Assembly: GCA_024227565.1 (NCBI GenBank)
Contig: JAAEUE010000303.1
Span: 69,292 to 133,291, forward strand
DNA length: 64,000 nucleotides
From: Alphaproteobacteria bacterium
GTDB lineage: Bacteria > Pseudomonadota > Alphaproteobacteria > Rhizobiales > CAJQND01
Direction: 5' to 3'
Below the pieces are notes generated by a model. The model did no database searches. It saw nothing but the letters and a program-made list of their open reading frames with translations, and was not told where the DNA came from. Both the position numbers and the translations under genes were made by a program. Positions 9,560 through 18,616 of this stretch are shown in pieces (positions within the stretch are counted from its first letter, which is position 1; the number at the start of each line of letters is the position of its first letter).

Positions 9560-10513
9560 ATGCGCACCTATCTCGACTTTGAAAAACCCATAGCGGAAAT
9601 TGAAGGCAAAATTGCCGATCTGCAGGACGTTGCAGACGACGGCGAAACCGATGGTGTGCGCCAGGAAATTGAAGTTCTTGAGGGCAAAGCCAAGTCCAGC
9701 CTGGAAGACATCTACAAAAAGCTCACGCCCTGGCAGAAAACCCAAGTGGCGCGCCATGGCGAACGGCCTCATTGTTCAGACTACATCGCCCAATTGATCA
9801 CCGAGTTCTCGCCCTTGTCGGGCGACCGCGCCTATGCGGACGACGCGGCGATTGTTGGCGGTCCGGGCCGTTTTCGCGGCGAAGCGGTGATGATCATTGG
9901 CCATGAGAAGGGCTCAGACACCGAAAGCCGCCTGAAGCACAATTTCGGCATGGCACGGCCTGAAGGGTACAGGAAGGCCATTCGCCTCATGGAGATGGCG
10001 GACAAGTTCGGGCTTCCAATTCTGACATTCGTCGATACCCCCGGCGCCTATCCCGGCGTGGGCGCTGAAGAACGCGGACAAGCAGAGGCAATCGCCCGTT
10101 CCACTGATTGTTGCTTGAGCTTGCGGGTTCCCGTTATTGCCACCATCACAGGTGAAGGCGGCTCTGGCGGCGCAATCGCAATTGCCACGGCCAACACCGC
10201 CATCATGATGGAACACTCCATCTACAGCGTGATCTCCCCGGAAGGGGCCGCATCAATTTTATGGCGCGATTCAGCACGGGCAGAAGATGCTGCAACCGCA
10301 ATGAAAATCACCGCCCAAGACCTGAAGAAGCTTGGCGTGATCGATGCCATTGTGGCTGAACCGGTCGGCGGCGCACATCGCAATCCCGAAGCGGCGATCG
10401 AAGCGGTTGGCGATGTGATCGCCGGTGCGTTGGACGAGCTCTCAGAACTCAAACCCAATGAAGTTCGCCAGGCCCGGCGTGATAAGTTTATAAAACTGGG
10501 CAGCGCCCTTTAA
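9560..10513 (+). CDS. accA: Acetyl-CoA carboxylase carboxyltransferase subunit alpha
   Basis: A 317-residue AccA, which with AccD transfers the carboxyl group from carboxybiotin to acetyl-CoA to make malonyl-CoA, the first step of fatty acid synthesis. An N-terminal coiled region (1-60) is followed by a crotonase-like carboxyltransferase domain, with TITGEGGSGGA and SVISPEGAASILW typical of AccA. It lies 44 bases after xerD on the same strand, a conserved neighbourhood. Confidence 0.97.
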   Translation: MRTYLDFEKPIAEIEGKIADLQDVADDGETDGVRQEIEVLEGKAKSSLEDIYKKLTPWQKTQVARHGERPHCSDYIAQLITEFSPLSGDRAYADDAAIVGGPGRFRGEAVMIIGHEKGSDTESRLKHNFGMARPEGYRKAIRLMEMADKFGLPILTFVDTPGAYPGVGAEERGQAEAIARSTDCCLSLRVPVIATITGEGGSGGAIAIATANTAIMMEHSIYSVISPEGAASILWRDSARAEDAATAMKITAQDLKKLGVIDAIVAEPVGGAHRNPEAAIEAVGDVIAGALDELSELKPNEVRQARRDKFIKLGSAL

Positions 10514-10607
10514 AGCAGCGCTTCACTGAGAAGTGTCTGTACGATTTTAGAGCACAGAATTAACTTGGTTAATCATTTCGAAACGCCAGGAGTTGATTGT
10601 TTCGGCA

Positions 10608-11426
10608 ATGAATGAACGAACCCAGATCACCGGCTTTGCCGCCTCGCTGCCGAGCATGTTCAAGATGCTGGCCGTGTTCGTGCTTGCTTTGGCGCTCAGC
10701 GCCTGCTTGCCCAAGGCCAAAGATCAAAAGCCGCTCTCACCAGAAGCGATGGCCAGTCTGAAGGCGAAGGGCATTCGTTTGGGCGCCCCCATGTATGTGC
10801 GTATTTTCAAACAAGACTCTCAAATGGAAGTCTGGCTGGAAAACACCCGAGGCACCTACACGAAGTTCAAAACCTATCACGTGTGCAGATGGTCTGGTGA
10901 GCTAGGGCCGAAGACCGCTGAGGGCGACAAGCAAGCGCCAGAAGGTTTTTATGTTGTGACACCGCAACAAATGAACCCACGCAGCAAGTATCACCTGTCG
11001 TTCAATATCGGCTACCCCAATGTCTATGACAAATCATACGGCTACACCGGCCAACATCTGATGGTGCATGGCGGCTGCGAGTCGGCGGGATGCTACGCGA
11101 TCACCAATGAGGCGGTACAAGAGCTATATGCCCTTGCGCGCGAAGCTTTTGTTGGCGGCCAGCGGAAGTTCCCGGTTCATGCGTTTCCGTTCAAGATGAC
11201 CGAACCAGCCATGCTGACCCACATCAGTCACAAGTGGTTCAATTTCTGGCTTAACCTGAAACAGGGATACGACATGTTCAACGCCACGGGCCGTCCGCCG
11301 GTGGCTGGGGTGCAGGATGGCCGCTACGTGTTTTTCCCGTCTCCAGGCCAGGTGCCCGAAGCGTTCAAGGTGTCCGCTGCATCGGCCGACCCGAACGCTC
11401 CGAAACTGGTCACCGGTTGGAGATAG
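10608..11426 (+). CDS. L,D-transpeptidase family lipoprotein (YafK-like)
   Basis: A 272-residue YkuD-type L,D-transpeptidase. The active-site region reads MVHGGCESAGCYAIT, with the conserved HG and a cysteine in the nucleophile position. Such enzymes make or break 3-3 cross-links in peptidoglycan or attach proteins to it; the closest known subgroup is YafK/DpaA. A hydrophobic N-terminus ending LSAC is a plausible lipobox, so it would be membrane-anchored in the periplasm. I use the ATG at 10608 (AGGAG at 10588-10592, spacing 15); the upstream TTG at 10593 abuts the Shine-Dalgarno and is unlikely. Confidence 0.88.
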   Translation: MNERTQITGFAASLPSMFKMLAVFVLALALSACLPKAKDQKPLSPEAMASLKAKGIRLGAPMYVRIFKQDSQMEVWLENTRGTYTKFKTYHVCRWSGELGPKTAEGDKQAPEGFYVVTPQQMNPRSKYHLSFNIGYPNVYDKSYGYTGQHLMVHGGCESAGCYAITNEAVQELYALAREAFVGGQRKFPVHAFPFKMTEPAMLTHISHKWFNFWLNLKQGYDMFNATGRPPVAGVQDGRYVFFPSPGQVPEAFKVSAASADPNAPKLVTGWR

Positions 11427-11458
11427 CCGGCCATTCCAAGCTCACAGCTTGATCGTGG

Positions 11459-11695
11459 CTAGTGAAGCGCTTTGCTCTGCACTCCCTGACCTTCTTCCGC
11501 CGCAACGAGCATCGCTAGAGAGCGTCTTTCATCAAGTTCGATGATGACCTCTGCGACATCCCCCGCCAGATCCTCAAGACAGGGGTCATTGGCCATGGCG
11601 AGATAAAGCTCGTAGAACTTGTCCATGAGCTCGCAAACGTTGGGCGTTTCAATTGTGAGATCGTCTTCCTGTAATTCGTGCGCTAATCGTGGCAT
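11459..11695 (-). CDS. Small acidic protein of unknown function (78 residues)
   Basis: I do not recognise this gene. It encodes a 78-residue, acidic, probably helical cytoplasmic protein (MPRLAHELQEDD at the start, then LAGDVAEVIIELDERRSLAM). A Shine-Dalgarno AGGAG (complement of 11705-11709) stands 9 bases ahead of the ATG, which supports translation. A TGTGA-N6-TCACA palindrome lies about 93 bases upstream. It is convergent with the L,D-transpeptidase gene. Confidence 0.6.
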   Translation of the reverse strand: MPRLAHELQEDDLTIETPNVCELMDKFYELYLAMANDPCLEDLAGDVAEVIIELDERRSLAMLVAAEEGQGVQSKALH

Positions 11696-11787
11696 TTCCC
11701 TCTGCTCCTTTTCTGATCAAGAGCTTCGCTCTGATTTAAGCATTCCTCCTTGCCGTCCTCAAGATGGCATGGTTTGTCCATCTCGAG

Positions 11788-11803
11788 TGTGAAATTAGTC
11801 ACA
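11788..11803. promoter_or_regulatory. CRP/FNR-type palindrome
   Basis: TGTGA-AATTAG-TCACA matches the CRP half-site consensus with the 6-base spacer; GTGTGA/TCACAC extends it to 11787-11804. A further GTGTGA half-site follows at about 11808-11813. It lies about 93 bases upstream of the 78-residue protein gene. Which CRP/FNR-family protein binds, if any, is unknown. Confidence 0.5.
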
Positions 11804-11937
11804 CAGCGTGTGATTTTAGCGTGAAAATTGCAGTGGGTTTTATGATTCCGCGAACGCAATGCCAAAAAGTTCGCATTCTACGCTCGCCGACCTGGACCGA
11901 TGCGCGATTGCCGAAAGGCAGATACCTCAGAGCGCAT

Positions 11938-12297
11938 TCACTCCAGCGCGGCCTCATGGGCAAATTTTATTGGAATTGAAACCGGCATCGTCAGGATACG
12001 AAACGAAAGAGACTTGCCGTGGCCATCCAGGCCAAGAGAGAGGTTGACCCCGCCCTCTAACGCATCCTCTATCACAAAGTTAAGAGCCGGCAGCCCGGGC
12101 ACCTCATATCGGTTCACCGCCCCAATGGCGCGGTGCCCCAACAGCGTTCTCACGCGATCTACCGTGACCTCGGTCAAAAGGTGTTCGTAGGCCCCCGCAT
12201 GATAGGGAATCACGCTGATGTTGACCGAGTTGCCTTTGTCACCGGCCCGGGCGTGAGCGAACCAATGCAACGGGCCTTCGTCTTCGCGCTGTTCCAT
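11938..12297 (-). CDS. AtuA-associated small protein
   Basis: A 119-residue protein of the small domain that accompanies AtuA/DUF1446 proteins, sometimes fused to their C-terminus. LHWFAHARAGDKGNSVNIS is the hallmark segment of that family, followed by NFVIEDALEGGV. It starts 6 bases after the DUF1446 gene ends, so the two form an operon and probably a complex. The role is undefined biochemically; genetic work in Pseudomonas links AtuA to acyclic terpene use. Confidence 0.85.
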   Translation of the reverse strand: MEQREDEGPLHWFAHARAGDKGNSVNISVIPYHAGAYEHLLTEVTVDRVRTLLGHRAIGAVNRYEVPGLPALNFVIEDALEGGVNLSLGLDGHGKSLSFRILTMPVSIPIKFAHEAALE

Positions 12298-12303
12298 AGG
12301 GCT

Positions 12304-13665
12304 CTAAACCAATCTCACAGAAACGTCCGGCAAGGCGGGGTCAACCAGAACCGAGGCCGTTTTAACTTTCGAGGAGAGCTGCTTGCGGAACCCCGCCCCC
12401 CCTGCCGGCCCCGTGACCCATAAGCTGTAAACCTCCAGTGCGACGCGCTCCAATTCGTCTTTGTCATCGGATCGGGCAGCCACGCGCACGCGGAAATCTC
12501 CATCGCCGGCCCCAGCCTCTCCGGCGCGCAGGGTGCCACGATCATCGTCAAAGATGCTGCTCACGCCCAAAATATCAAACCTGACCGGACAGGTGATCGC
12601 CAGCCGTTGAAAGCGCCGGCGCAGTATCTCGATCGCGAGTTCCGCGCGGGCCCGTGCATTCGGCCCGGCATACGACATCTCAGCTTCCCCCAGAAAGCCG
12701 GCGTCCATGGAAACAGTTGCCTTCAGTGTGGCCGGGGGCGGTTTCCCGGCTGCGCCGCGCAGGCGCACGCGGTCAGGCCCGGTTTGCGCCACGTTCACCT
12801 GGCTCACATCAAGGGTCACGTCCGGTGTGAGATAATTGGCCGGGTCATGCATCTCATAGAGAATCTGCTCTTTCACGGTGCCCTCAGACACCAGCCCCCC
12901 GGTCCCGCAGGGCTTGGTGATGACCACATCACCGTCTCGGCCGATCTCGCCAACCGGGTAGCCCACATTGGCCAGATCGGGCACGTTCTTGTATGGCGGA
13001 TCTGCATAGTAGGCGCCGGTGACCTGCGGCCCACACTCCAGCAGATGGCCGGCCAAAGTGCCAGCCGCCAACATGTGCATGTCCTCATCGCTCACCTCAA
13101 ATTCGTGAACAACAGGTCCCAGTGTGAGCGCCGCGTCGGTGCAGCGGCCGGTGATCACGAGATCCGCCCCCAACCGCAGAGCTTCGGCGATGGGCCGGGC
13201 CCCGAGATAGACATTGGCCCCCACCAGAGGGCGTTCAATCAGGTTGCCTTCCATGGTGGCCATTTCAGAAATGGCCTCCTCGGAGGTAACGCTGAGCAAA
13301 TCATCGCCTTCGACAAGAGCGATCTTGAAGTCCCTCAAGCCAAGCTCATCCGCCAACTGCCGCGCCCGGGTGCCGGCACCAGCGACATTGGCTGCGCCCA
13401 GGTTAGTGACAATCTTGATGCCGGCCTTTTGGCAATCGGCAAGCACAGGCTCCAGATAGCGCTCAAGGAATTCAGAATATCCGGGCCCATCGCCGCGCAA
13501 CATCTGGTTTTGAGCAATCGCCAGGGTGCGCTCCGCCAAGGTTTCAAAGATCAGATAGCGTGGGCCACTACAGGTGCTGAGATGGTCAATCAGGGGCCCT
13601 GAGGCATCGAACCGGTCGCCACCGAACCCGGCCGCACAGGCAACAAAAATCGTATCTGCTTCCAT
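12304..13665 (-). CDS. DUF1446 / AtuA-family protein
   Basis: A 453-residue DUF1446 protein. The family is named for AtuA of the Pseudomonas acyclic-terpene pathway, but members occur in many CoA-linked catabolic clusters and the reaction is not established. Recognisable segments are TNLGAANVAGAG, GANVYLGARPIAEAL and TGRCTDAALTLGPVVHEF. No other atu genes (carboxylase, dehydrogenases) lie nearby, so terpene breakdown cannot be claimed. The ATG at 13663-13665 lies 3 bases after the stop of the upstream secreted-protein gene. Confidence 0.88.
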   Translation of the reverse strand: MEADTIFVACAAGFGGDRFDASGPLIDHLSTCSGPRYLIFETLAERTLAIAQNQMLRGDGPGYSEFLERYLEPVLADCQKAGIKIVTNLGAANVAGAGTRARQLADELGLRDFKIALVEGDDLLSVTSEEAISEMATMEGNLIERPLVGANVYLGARPIAEALRLGADLVITGRCTDAALTLGPVVHEFEVSDEDMHMLAAGTLAGHLLECGPQVTGAYYADPPYKNVPDLANVGYPVGEIGRDGDVVITKPCGTGGLVSEGTVKEQILYEMHDPANYLTPDVTLDVSQVNVAQTGPDRVRLRGAAGKPPPATLKATVSMDAGFLGEAEMSYAGPNARARAELAIEILRRRFQRLAITCPVRFDILGVSSIFDDDRGTLRAGEAGAGDGDFRVRVAARSDDKDELERVALEVYSLWVTGPAGGAGFRKQLSSKVKTASVLVDPALPDVSVRLV

Positions 13666-13668
13666 AAC

Positions 13669-14313
13669 TTATGGAGTATACGGCAAAAGCTTTATGCCTG
13701 TGAACTCCAACACGCTGCGGTCCAGGCGCTGGGTCGTAACCGGCCAGGTTGAGGCATCGGCCACATTAAATTTGCCGCCCCGCCAATACTGATAGATCTT
13801 CACAAACGTGTTCTTGTGCTTGCCCATCCATAAGATCACCACCTCGCCAACCCCTTCGCCATAGCCATATTGCTTCGGGCCATTGGGGCTGTTGGCGCAA
13901 AACACCACAACAAGACCTGAATCGGGTTGGCGGACGATCTTGCGGACACTGACATTCTCAGCACCGCAGGGTTTGCTGAATGTATGGATCGAGGAACTTA
14001 TGAACTTGCTCAAAGTGAGGTTTTCGTTCCAGTGGCCGACCAAGCTGTATTGCTTGGTCCATTTTTGAAAAGTTTCACTCTTCGGCACCATCGCAAGAAC
14101 AAATGTATCGGCCTGCTGCTGGCGGGACAGCCGTGATTCTTTAAGAGCGTTCTCTGTCTTGTGCCAGCTTGGATAGGGAAACTGTGCCCAGGCGTCGAAG
14201 AGCCTGATTTGCGACCCACCGGAGATCTTGGGCGCTTTTTGTGCAGAGGCTGGATGTAACAAGATAAGCGACACAGCGGCCATCGCCAGACCTTTTACAA
14301 TCTTGCTACGCAT
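13669..14313 (-). CDS. Secreted protein of unknown function (214 residues)
   Basis: I do not recognise a family. The 214-residue product has a clean signal peptide (hydrophobic 9-22, cleavage after SAQ near 23-25), so it should be periplasmic or secreted. The mature part holds isolated cysteines (CGAENVS, VVFCANSPNG) that could form a disulphide. It ends 3 bases before the DUF1446 gene, so it may be the first gene of that operon. Confidence 0.75.
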   Translation of the reverse strand: MRSKIVKGLAMAAVSLILLHPASAQKAPKISGGSQIRLFDAWAQFPYPSWHKTENALKESRLSRQQQADTFVLAMVPKSETFQKWTKQYSLVGHWNENLTLSKFISSSIHTFSKPCGAENVSVRKIVRQPDSGLVVVFCANSPNGPKQYGYGEGVGEVVILWMGKHKNTFVKIYQYWRGGKFNVADASTWPVTTQRLDRSVLEFTGIKLLPYTP

Positions 14314-14386
14314 TCAAGAACTCTCCCTAACCGTATTTGGATCTAAAGACATGCGATGATGCAACATCCGCCCCGATGGAGGCCAG

Positions 14387-15670
14387 TCACGATGGTGTTA
14401 AAATCCCTACAATTGCCCCCGTTAGCAAGGTCGCAAGGGTTCCGGCAACTATCGATTTTGGACCAAGCGCCAAAATGTCGGCCCGCCGCTCCGGCGCCAT
14501 GGCAATAAGTCCGCCGGTCATGATGCCAAGGCTGCCCAGATTTGCAAATCCGCACAAGCCATAGGTCAAGATCAACCGGCTGCGCGCGCTCAACTCGTCG
14601 GCAGGCACCTTTGCAAGTTCCAGATAGGCCAGAAACTCGTTCAAAATTGTCTTTATGCCAATTAACTCGCCCGCTTTGCCAGCCTCTTGCCAGGGGATGC
14701 CAATCAACCAGGCCACCGGCTTCAGCAGCCATCCGACGATGCCTTGAACCGTCAAATCGTTTCCAGTCAGCGGGGTCAGCAAACCGAGTACGCCGTTGAC
14801 CAGGGCCACCAGCGCGACCATGACGACCAGCATGGCCACCACATAGGCCAGAAGCCGCAATCCCTCCACCGTGCCTTGTGTAATAGCATCCATGCTTGAG
14901 CTAGTTTCGGTTTCAACCGTCAGGCTAGCCTCGACCGGGCCGCCTGCGAAACCGTCCGGTACCATCAACCGGGCGATCATCAATGCGGCCGGCGCGCTCA
15001 TCACCGAAGCAGCAAGAATGTGCCCCGCGGCATCTGGCAGGGAGGCGCTGAGAATAAAGGCATAAAAAGCCATCACCGTTCCGGCCACAGTGGCAAGGCC
15101 CGCCGTCATGGTGGCAAACAGAGCGCCACGCCCCATTTGGGCAATGTAGGGCCGGATGAGCAGCGGGGCCTCCACCATCCCCACGAAAATATTTGCCGCA
15201 GTCGCCATGCCCAGAGGCCCCTCCACGCCCATGGCCCGGCGCAAAACCCAAGCGAAAGTGGCCACAACCTTCTGCAACACACCCCAATGATAAAGCAGCT
15301 TGGACAGAACGCTCATCACCAGGATCAGTGGCAGGGCCTGAAACCCCAATATGAGCCCGTTCTCCGGGCGCGTAACCTCAAACGGCGCCGGGGCGCCGCC
15401 AAGATATCCAAACACGAGCCTGACACCTGCCATTGTCGCGTCCTGAAGCGCAGCCACCGCACGGGCAAAAAACTCAAAGAACAAGCTCATTTTGGGGACC
15501 AACAGGAACAACACCGCCACAGCGATCTGAAGCCCCAATCCTCCGGCTACGACGCGCAGGACCTGGCGAGCCCCCAGTTCGCGCCGGCTTTCACTCAACG
15601 CCCAGGCAAGGGCTGGAATGCAGAATACTCCAAGCAACCCCTGGAGCTTGGCAAGCGACAAAAAATCCAT
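14387..15670 (-). CDS. Concentrative nucleoside transporter (NupC/CNT family)
   Basis: A 427-residue CNT-family nucleoside:cation symporter in the inner membrane. Family signatures include the Nucleos_tra2_N start with LLGVFCIPALAW, the gate domain, and near the end LTYGLCGFANLGSLGIMTGG, a strongly conserved CNT motif. Many hydrophobic segments are present. It would import nucleosides, but the exact specificity cannot be read from sequence. It stands alone on the minus strand with 206 bases to the divergent iorA. Confidence 0.92.
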   Translation of the reverse strand: MDFLSLAKLQGLLGVFCIPALAWALSESRRELGARQVLRVVAGGLGLQIAVAVLFLLVPKMSLFFEFFARAVAALQDATMAGVRLVFGYLGGAPAPFEVTRPENGLILGFQALPLILVMSVLSKLLYHWGVLQKVVATFAWVLRRAMGVEGPLGMATAANIFVGMVEAPLLIRPYIAQMGRGALFATMTAGLATVAGTVMAFYAFILSASLPDAAGHILAASVMSAPAALMIARLMVPDGFAGGPVEASLTVETETSSSMDAITQGTVEGLRLLAYVVAMLVVMVALVALVNGVLGLLTPLTGNDLTVQGIVGWLLKPVAWLIGIPWQEAGKAGELIGIKTILNEFLAYLELAKVPADELSARSRLILTYGLCGFANLGSLGIMTGGLIAMAPERRADILALGPKSIVAGTLATLLTGAIVGILTPS

Positions 15671-15875
15671 ATTGTTTAGTCCCTTGGCATCAAGTGCCTA
15701 TGGAGCGGCGGCACAATCATGAGCGAATGAAAATATATGGCCCATGCTCCTTCGGCCTGACAACCGAATTTGTTACACTGAAAGTGGCATGAACTGTTGG
15801 ACATACGCTTGCGTAAGACTACATGTTAAGACGAAAACAGGTTCGGGGCGGGGAACCATAATAAGGTGAGGCAAT

Positions 15876-16346
15876 ATGGCGAGGCTAACCATCAACGGAA
15901 AAGGCCATGATTTGGATGTGGAAGGCGAAATGCCTTTGCTCTGGGTCCTCCGCGATGAACTCAATCTGACAGGCACAAAATTTGGCTGCGGCGCTGGCCT
16001 GTGCGGTGCATGCACTGTGACAGTTGATGGTGAAGCCACACGGTCTTGCATCACGACGGTTGAAAGTGTTGAAGGCACCAATATCCGCACCATCGAAACA
16101 CTGGCCGATGCCGGCACGCTGAGCGCCGTGCAACAGGCTTGGGTTGAGCACCAGGTTCCCCAGTGCGGCTATTGCCAGCCTGGCTTTATCATGGCTACCT
16201 CCGCCCTGCTCGATCAAACTCCCGACCCGAGCGACGATGAGATCGATGAGGCGCTGACCAATATTTGCCGTTGCGGAACCTATGAACGCATTCGCGCGGC
16301 CGTTCGCCGGGCCGCCCAATTGAAAAAGAGCGGGGGTCAGTCATGA
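15876..16346 (+). CDS. iorA: Molybdenum hydroxylase [2Fe-2S] subunit (IorA type)
   Basis: A 156-residue iron-sulphur subunit of the xanthine oxidase family. The plant-type [2Fe-2S] cluster ligands are C38, C43, C46 and C58, and the second cluster is carried by C97, C100, C131 and C133. It passes electrons from the molybdopterin subunit. AAGGTGAGG stands just ahead of the ATG. The gene overlaps the large subunit gene by ATGA. The two-subunit layout without a FAD subunit is that of isoquinoline 1-oxidoreductase and membrane-linked aldehyde dehydrogenases; the substrate is undetermined. Confidence 0.92.
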   Translation: MARLTINGKGHDLDVEGEMPLLWVLRDELNLTGTKFGCGAGLCGACTVTVDGEATRSCITTVESVEGTNIRTIETLADAGTLSAVQQAWVEHQVPQCGYCQPGFIMATSALLDQTPDPSDDEIDEALTNICRCGTYERIRAAVRRAAQLKKSGGQS

Positions 16347-18616
16347 GCAAGAAACGCTCCTTGACCCGCCGGATTTTCATGATCGGCTCAGCGTCCATTG
16401 CGGGCGTCGCAATTGCCGGCGTCGGCATTGGCACAGGTTACTTGGCGTCCGTTGACGTTGATGGTCTTGGTGCCAGCAAAAACGATACCGGATCGGTGGA
16501 CGTCACCGCCTGGATAAACATCGCACCAGACAACAAAGTCACGATCTATGTCCCCTTCCTTGAAATGGGACAGGGCACCCACACCGGCATGGGGCAGTTG
16601 GTGGCTGAAGAGCTCGGCATCGACATTGAGGCGGAAAACGTCTCGGTGACCCATCCCAGCCGGGAATTGAGTGCCTACGCCAACTGGACCATGTTCCTGA
16701 ACCGGCGCCCGGAAGAAGAAGCCGGTCCGGTCACCTGGTTTTCGCAGCGCGCCATTGCCGCCATGCGCATGGTCGCCACGGGCGGGTCAACCGCCATTGT
16801 CGGCAACTGGAGCGGAGTGCGCCAGGCAGGCGCCACGGCCCGTGAACTGCTCAAAGCTGCCGCGGCCCAAAAGCTTGGCGTGCCGGCAGACAAATTGAGC
16901 CAACATCACACTGAGTTCTCCACCCCTGACGGCGCCCAGATTGTCAAATTCGGTGATCTGGCAGAGCTCGCCCTGCAGCAGACACCGCCGACCAACATCA
17001 AACTGCGCGGCCATGAAGACTTCACGGTCATCGGTAAAAGCGTGCCCCGCCTGGACATTCCGGAAAAAGTGCGCGGCGCAGCGCGCTACGGCATTGATGT
17101 GCGCCTTCCGGACATGGTCTTCGCTGCTTTGCATCAGGCCCCGGTGTTCGGCGCAAAGATCAAGAAGATCGACGAAGGCCAGGCGCGCAAACGGCATGGC
17201 ATCATCGACATTGTAAACCTTGAAACCGCTGTCGCTGTGGTCGCCGACAACACCTGGCGGGCGAAACAAGCCGTCGAGGCGCTCGACATCACCTATGAGT
17301 GGCCCGCAGAATTTGCAGACAGCAGCAAAATCAAAGCGGACCTGAAGAGCCGCATCGAAGCAGAAGACTACACCCGCACAGACAGCCGCAGAGACATCCC
17401 GTTGCATTTTGAGCAGGCCGCCAAGACGATCGAAGCAGTTTATGAAACGCCTTACCTCGCTCACGCCACCATGGAGCCGATGAACACCACAGTGTGGTGG
17501 AAGGAAGACGACACGGTTGAGGTTTGGTCGCCCACACAATCCCAAACCGCCACCAGATGGGCAGCAGAAGCTGCCGGAAGCGCCAAGGATGTGACCGTTC
17601 ACGTGACCTATGCGGGCGGCGGGTTCGGACGCCGGGCGGAAACCGACTTTGCGATTTACGCCGCCAAAGTCGCGCACGCTCTGAAAGGCCGCCCGGTGCA
17701 GGTGATCTGGTCCCGCGAAGAAGACATGCGCCACGATGATTACCGCCCCGGTGCCATCGCGAAAATGAGCGCCGGCCTCGATGCGGCCGGCAAAATCTCG
17801 GTGCTGAAGGCCGAGGTTGGCTCACAATCGGTGTTCGCCTCCTACCTGCCGCGCAACCTCGGCATGCCGGCTCCTGCGAGCCAGGATGAGGCCACGCTGG
17901 AGGGCATACTGAAATCACCCTACCTTCCACCCGCCTGGCAGGTTTCTGCTGTGGATGTAGACACGTCCATCCCGGTGGGGTTCTGGCGCTCGGTGGGACA
18001 CTCCAACAACAGTTTCTTCATGGAATGCTTTGCAGACGAGTGCGCCACCGGCGCAGGATTGGATCCTGCCCAGTTCAAGCTTGCCAACCTCCCCGCAAAC
18101 AGCCGCGAAGCGCGGGTCTTGAAACTCTTGATGGAAAAGGCCGGATGGACCGGCCCGCTTGGCAACGGGAAAGGGCGCGGCCTAGCCGTGCACAAGTCGT
18201 TCCGCTCGGTCGTTGGCGCGGTGCTGGATGTTTCGGTGGATGACGAGAAGACCGTCACCCTGGAAAAAGCCGTCATGGTTTGCGATTGCGGCACGGTGAT
18301 CAATCCCAGGCTGGTGGAAGCGCAGATGCAAGGGGGATTGATCTTCGGATTGACGGCCGCCGCGTTCGGCGAAATCACCGTTGAACAAGGCAAGGTCACC
18401 CAAGGCAATTTCGACGAGTATGAGATGTTGAAGCTTGCGTCGGCCCCCTCAATTGAGGTTCACCTCATGCCCGGCACGGATCTGCCGGGCGGCGTGGGAG
18501 AGCCCGGCACCCCGCCGGCGGCCCCGGCGTTGGCCAACGCAATTTTCGCAGCCACCGGCGAGCGCATCCGCACTCTGCCGATCAGCAAAGCGGGCTATTC
18601 CATCGCCGAAGCTTAA
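16343..18616 (+). CDS. iorB: Molybdopterin-binding subunit, isoquinoline 1-oxidoreductase type
   Basis: A 757-residue molybdenum cofactor subunit that would hydroxylate an N-heterocycle or oxidise an aldehyde. The N-terminus SLTRRIFMIGS followed by a hydrophobic stretch is a twin-arginine signal, so the folded enzyme is probably exported with its partner. Cofactor-binding segments include the glycine-rich GGGFGRRAETDF and the end motif GVGEPGTPPAAPA, whose glutamate is the catalytic base of the family. Length is normal for IorB-like proteins. Its stop overlaps the stop of the convergent DUF1194 gene. The substrate is not known. Confidence 0.92.
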   Translation: MSKKRSLTRRIFMIGSASIAGVAIAGVGIGTGYLASVDVDGLGASKNDTGSVDVTAWINIAPDNKVTIYVPFLEMGQGTHTGMGQLVAEELGIDIEAENVSVTHPSRELSAYANWTMFLNRRPEEEAGPVTWFSQRAIAAMRMVATGGSTAIVGNWSGVRQAGATARELLKAAAAQKLGVPADKLSQHHTEFSTPDGAQIVKFGDLAELALQQTPPTNIKLRGHEDFTVIGKSVPRLDIPEKVRGAARYGIDVRLPDMVFAALHQAPVFGAKIKKIDEGQARKRHGIIDIVNLETAVAVVADNTWRAKQAVEALDITYEWPAEFADSSKIKADLKSRIEAEDYTRTDSRRDIPLHFEQAAKTIEAVYETPYLAHATMEPMNTTVWWKEDDTVEVWSPTQSQTATRWAAEAAGSAKDVTVHVTYAGGGFGRRAETDFAIYAAKVAHALKGRPVQVIWSREEDMRHDDYRPGAIAKMSAGLDAAGKISVLKAEVGSQSVFASYLPRNLGMPAPASQDEATLEGILKSPYLPPAWQVSAVDVDTSIPVGFWRSVGHSNNSFFMECFADECATGAGLDPAQFKLANLPANSREARVLKLLMEKAGWTGPLGNGKGRGLAVHKSFRSVVGAVLDVSVDDEKTVTLEKAVMVCDCGTVINPRLVEAQMQGGLIFGLTAAAFGEITVEQGKVTQGNFDEYEMLKLASAPSIEVHLMPGTDLPGGVGEPGTPPAAPALANAIFAATGERIRTLPISKAGYSIAEA

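Noticed and set aside
12607-13602. 331-codon open frame opposite DUF1446
   Set aside because: Antisense shadow; no motif and no translation signal.
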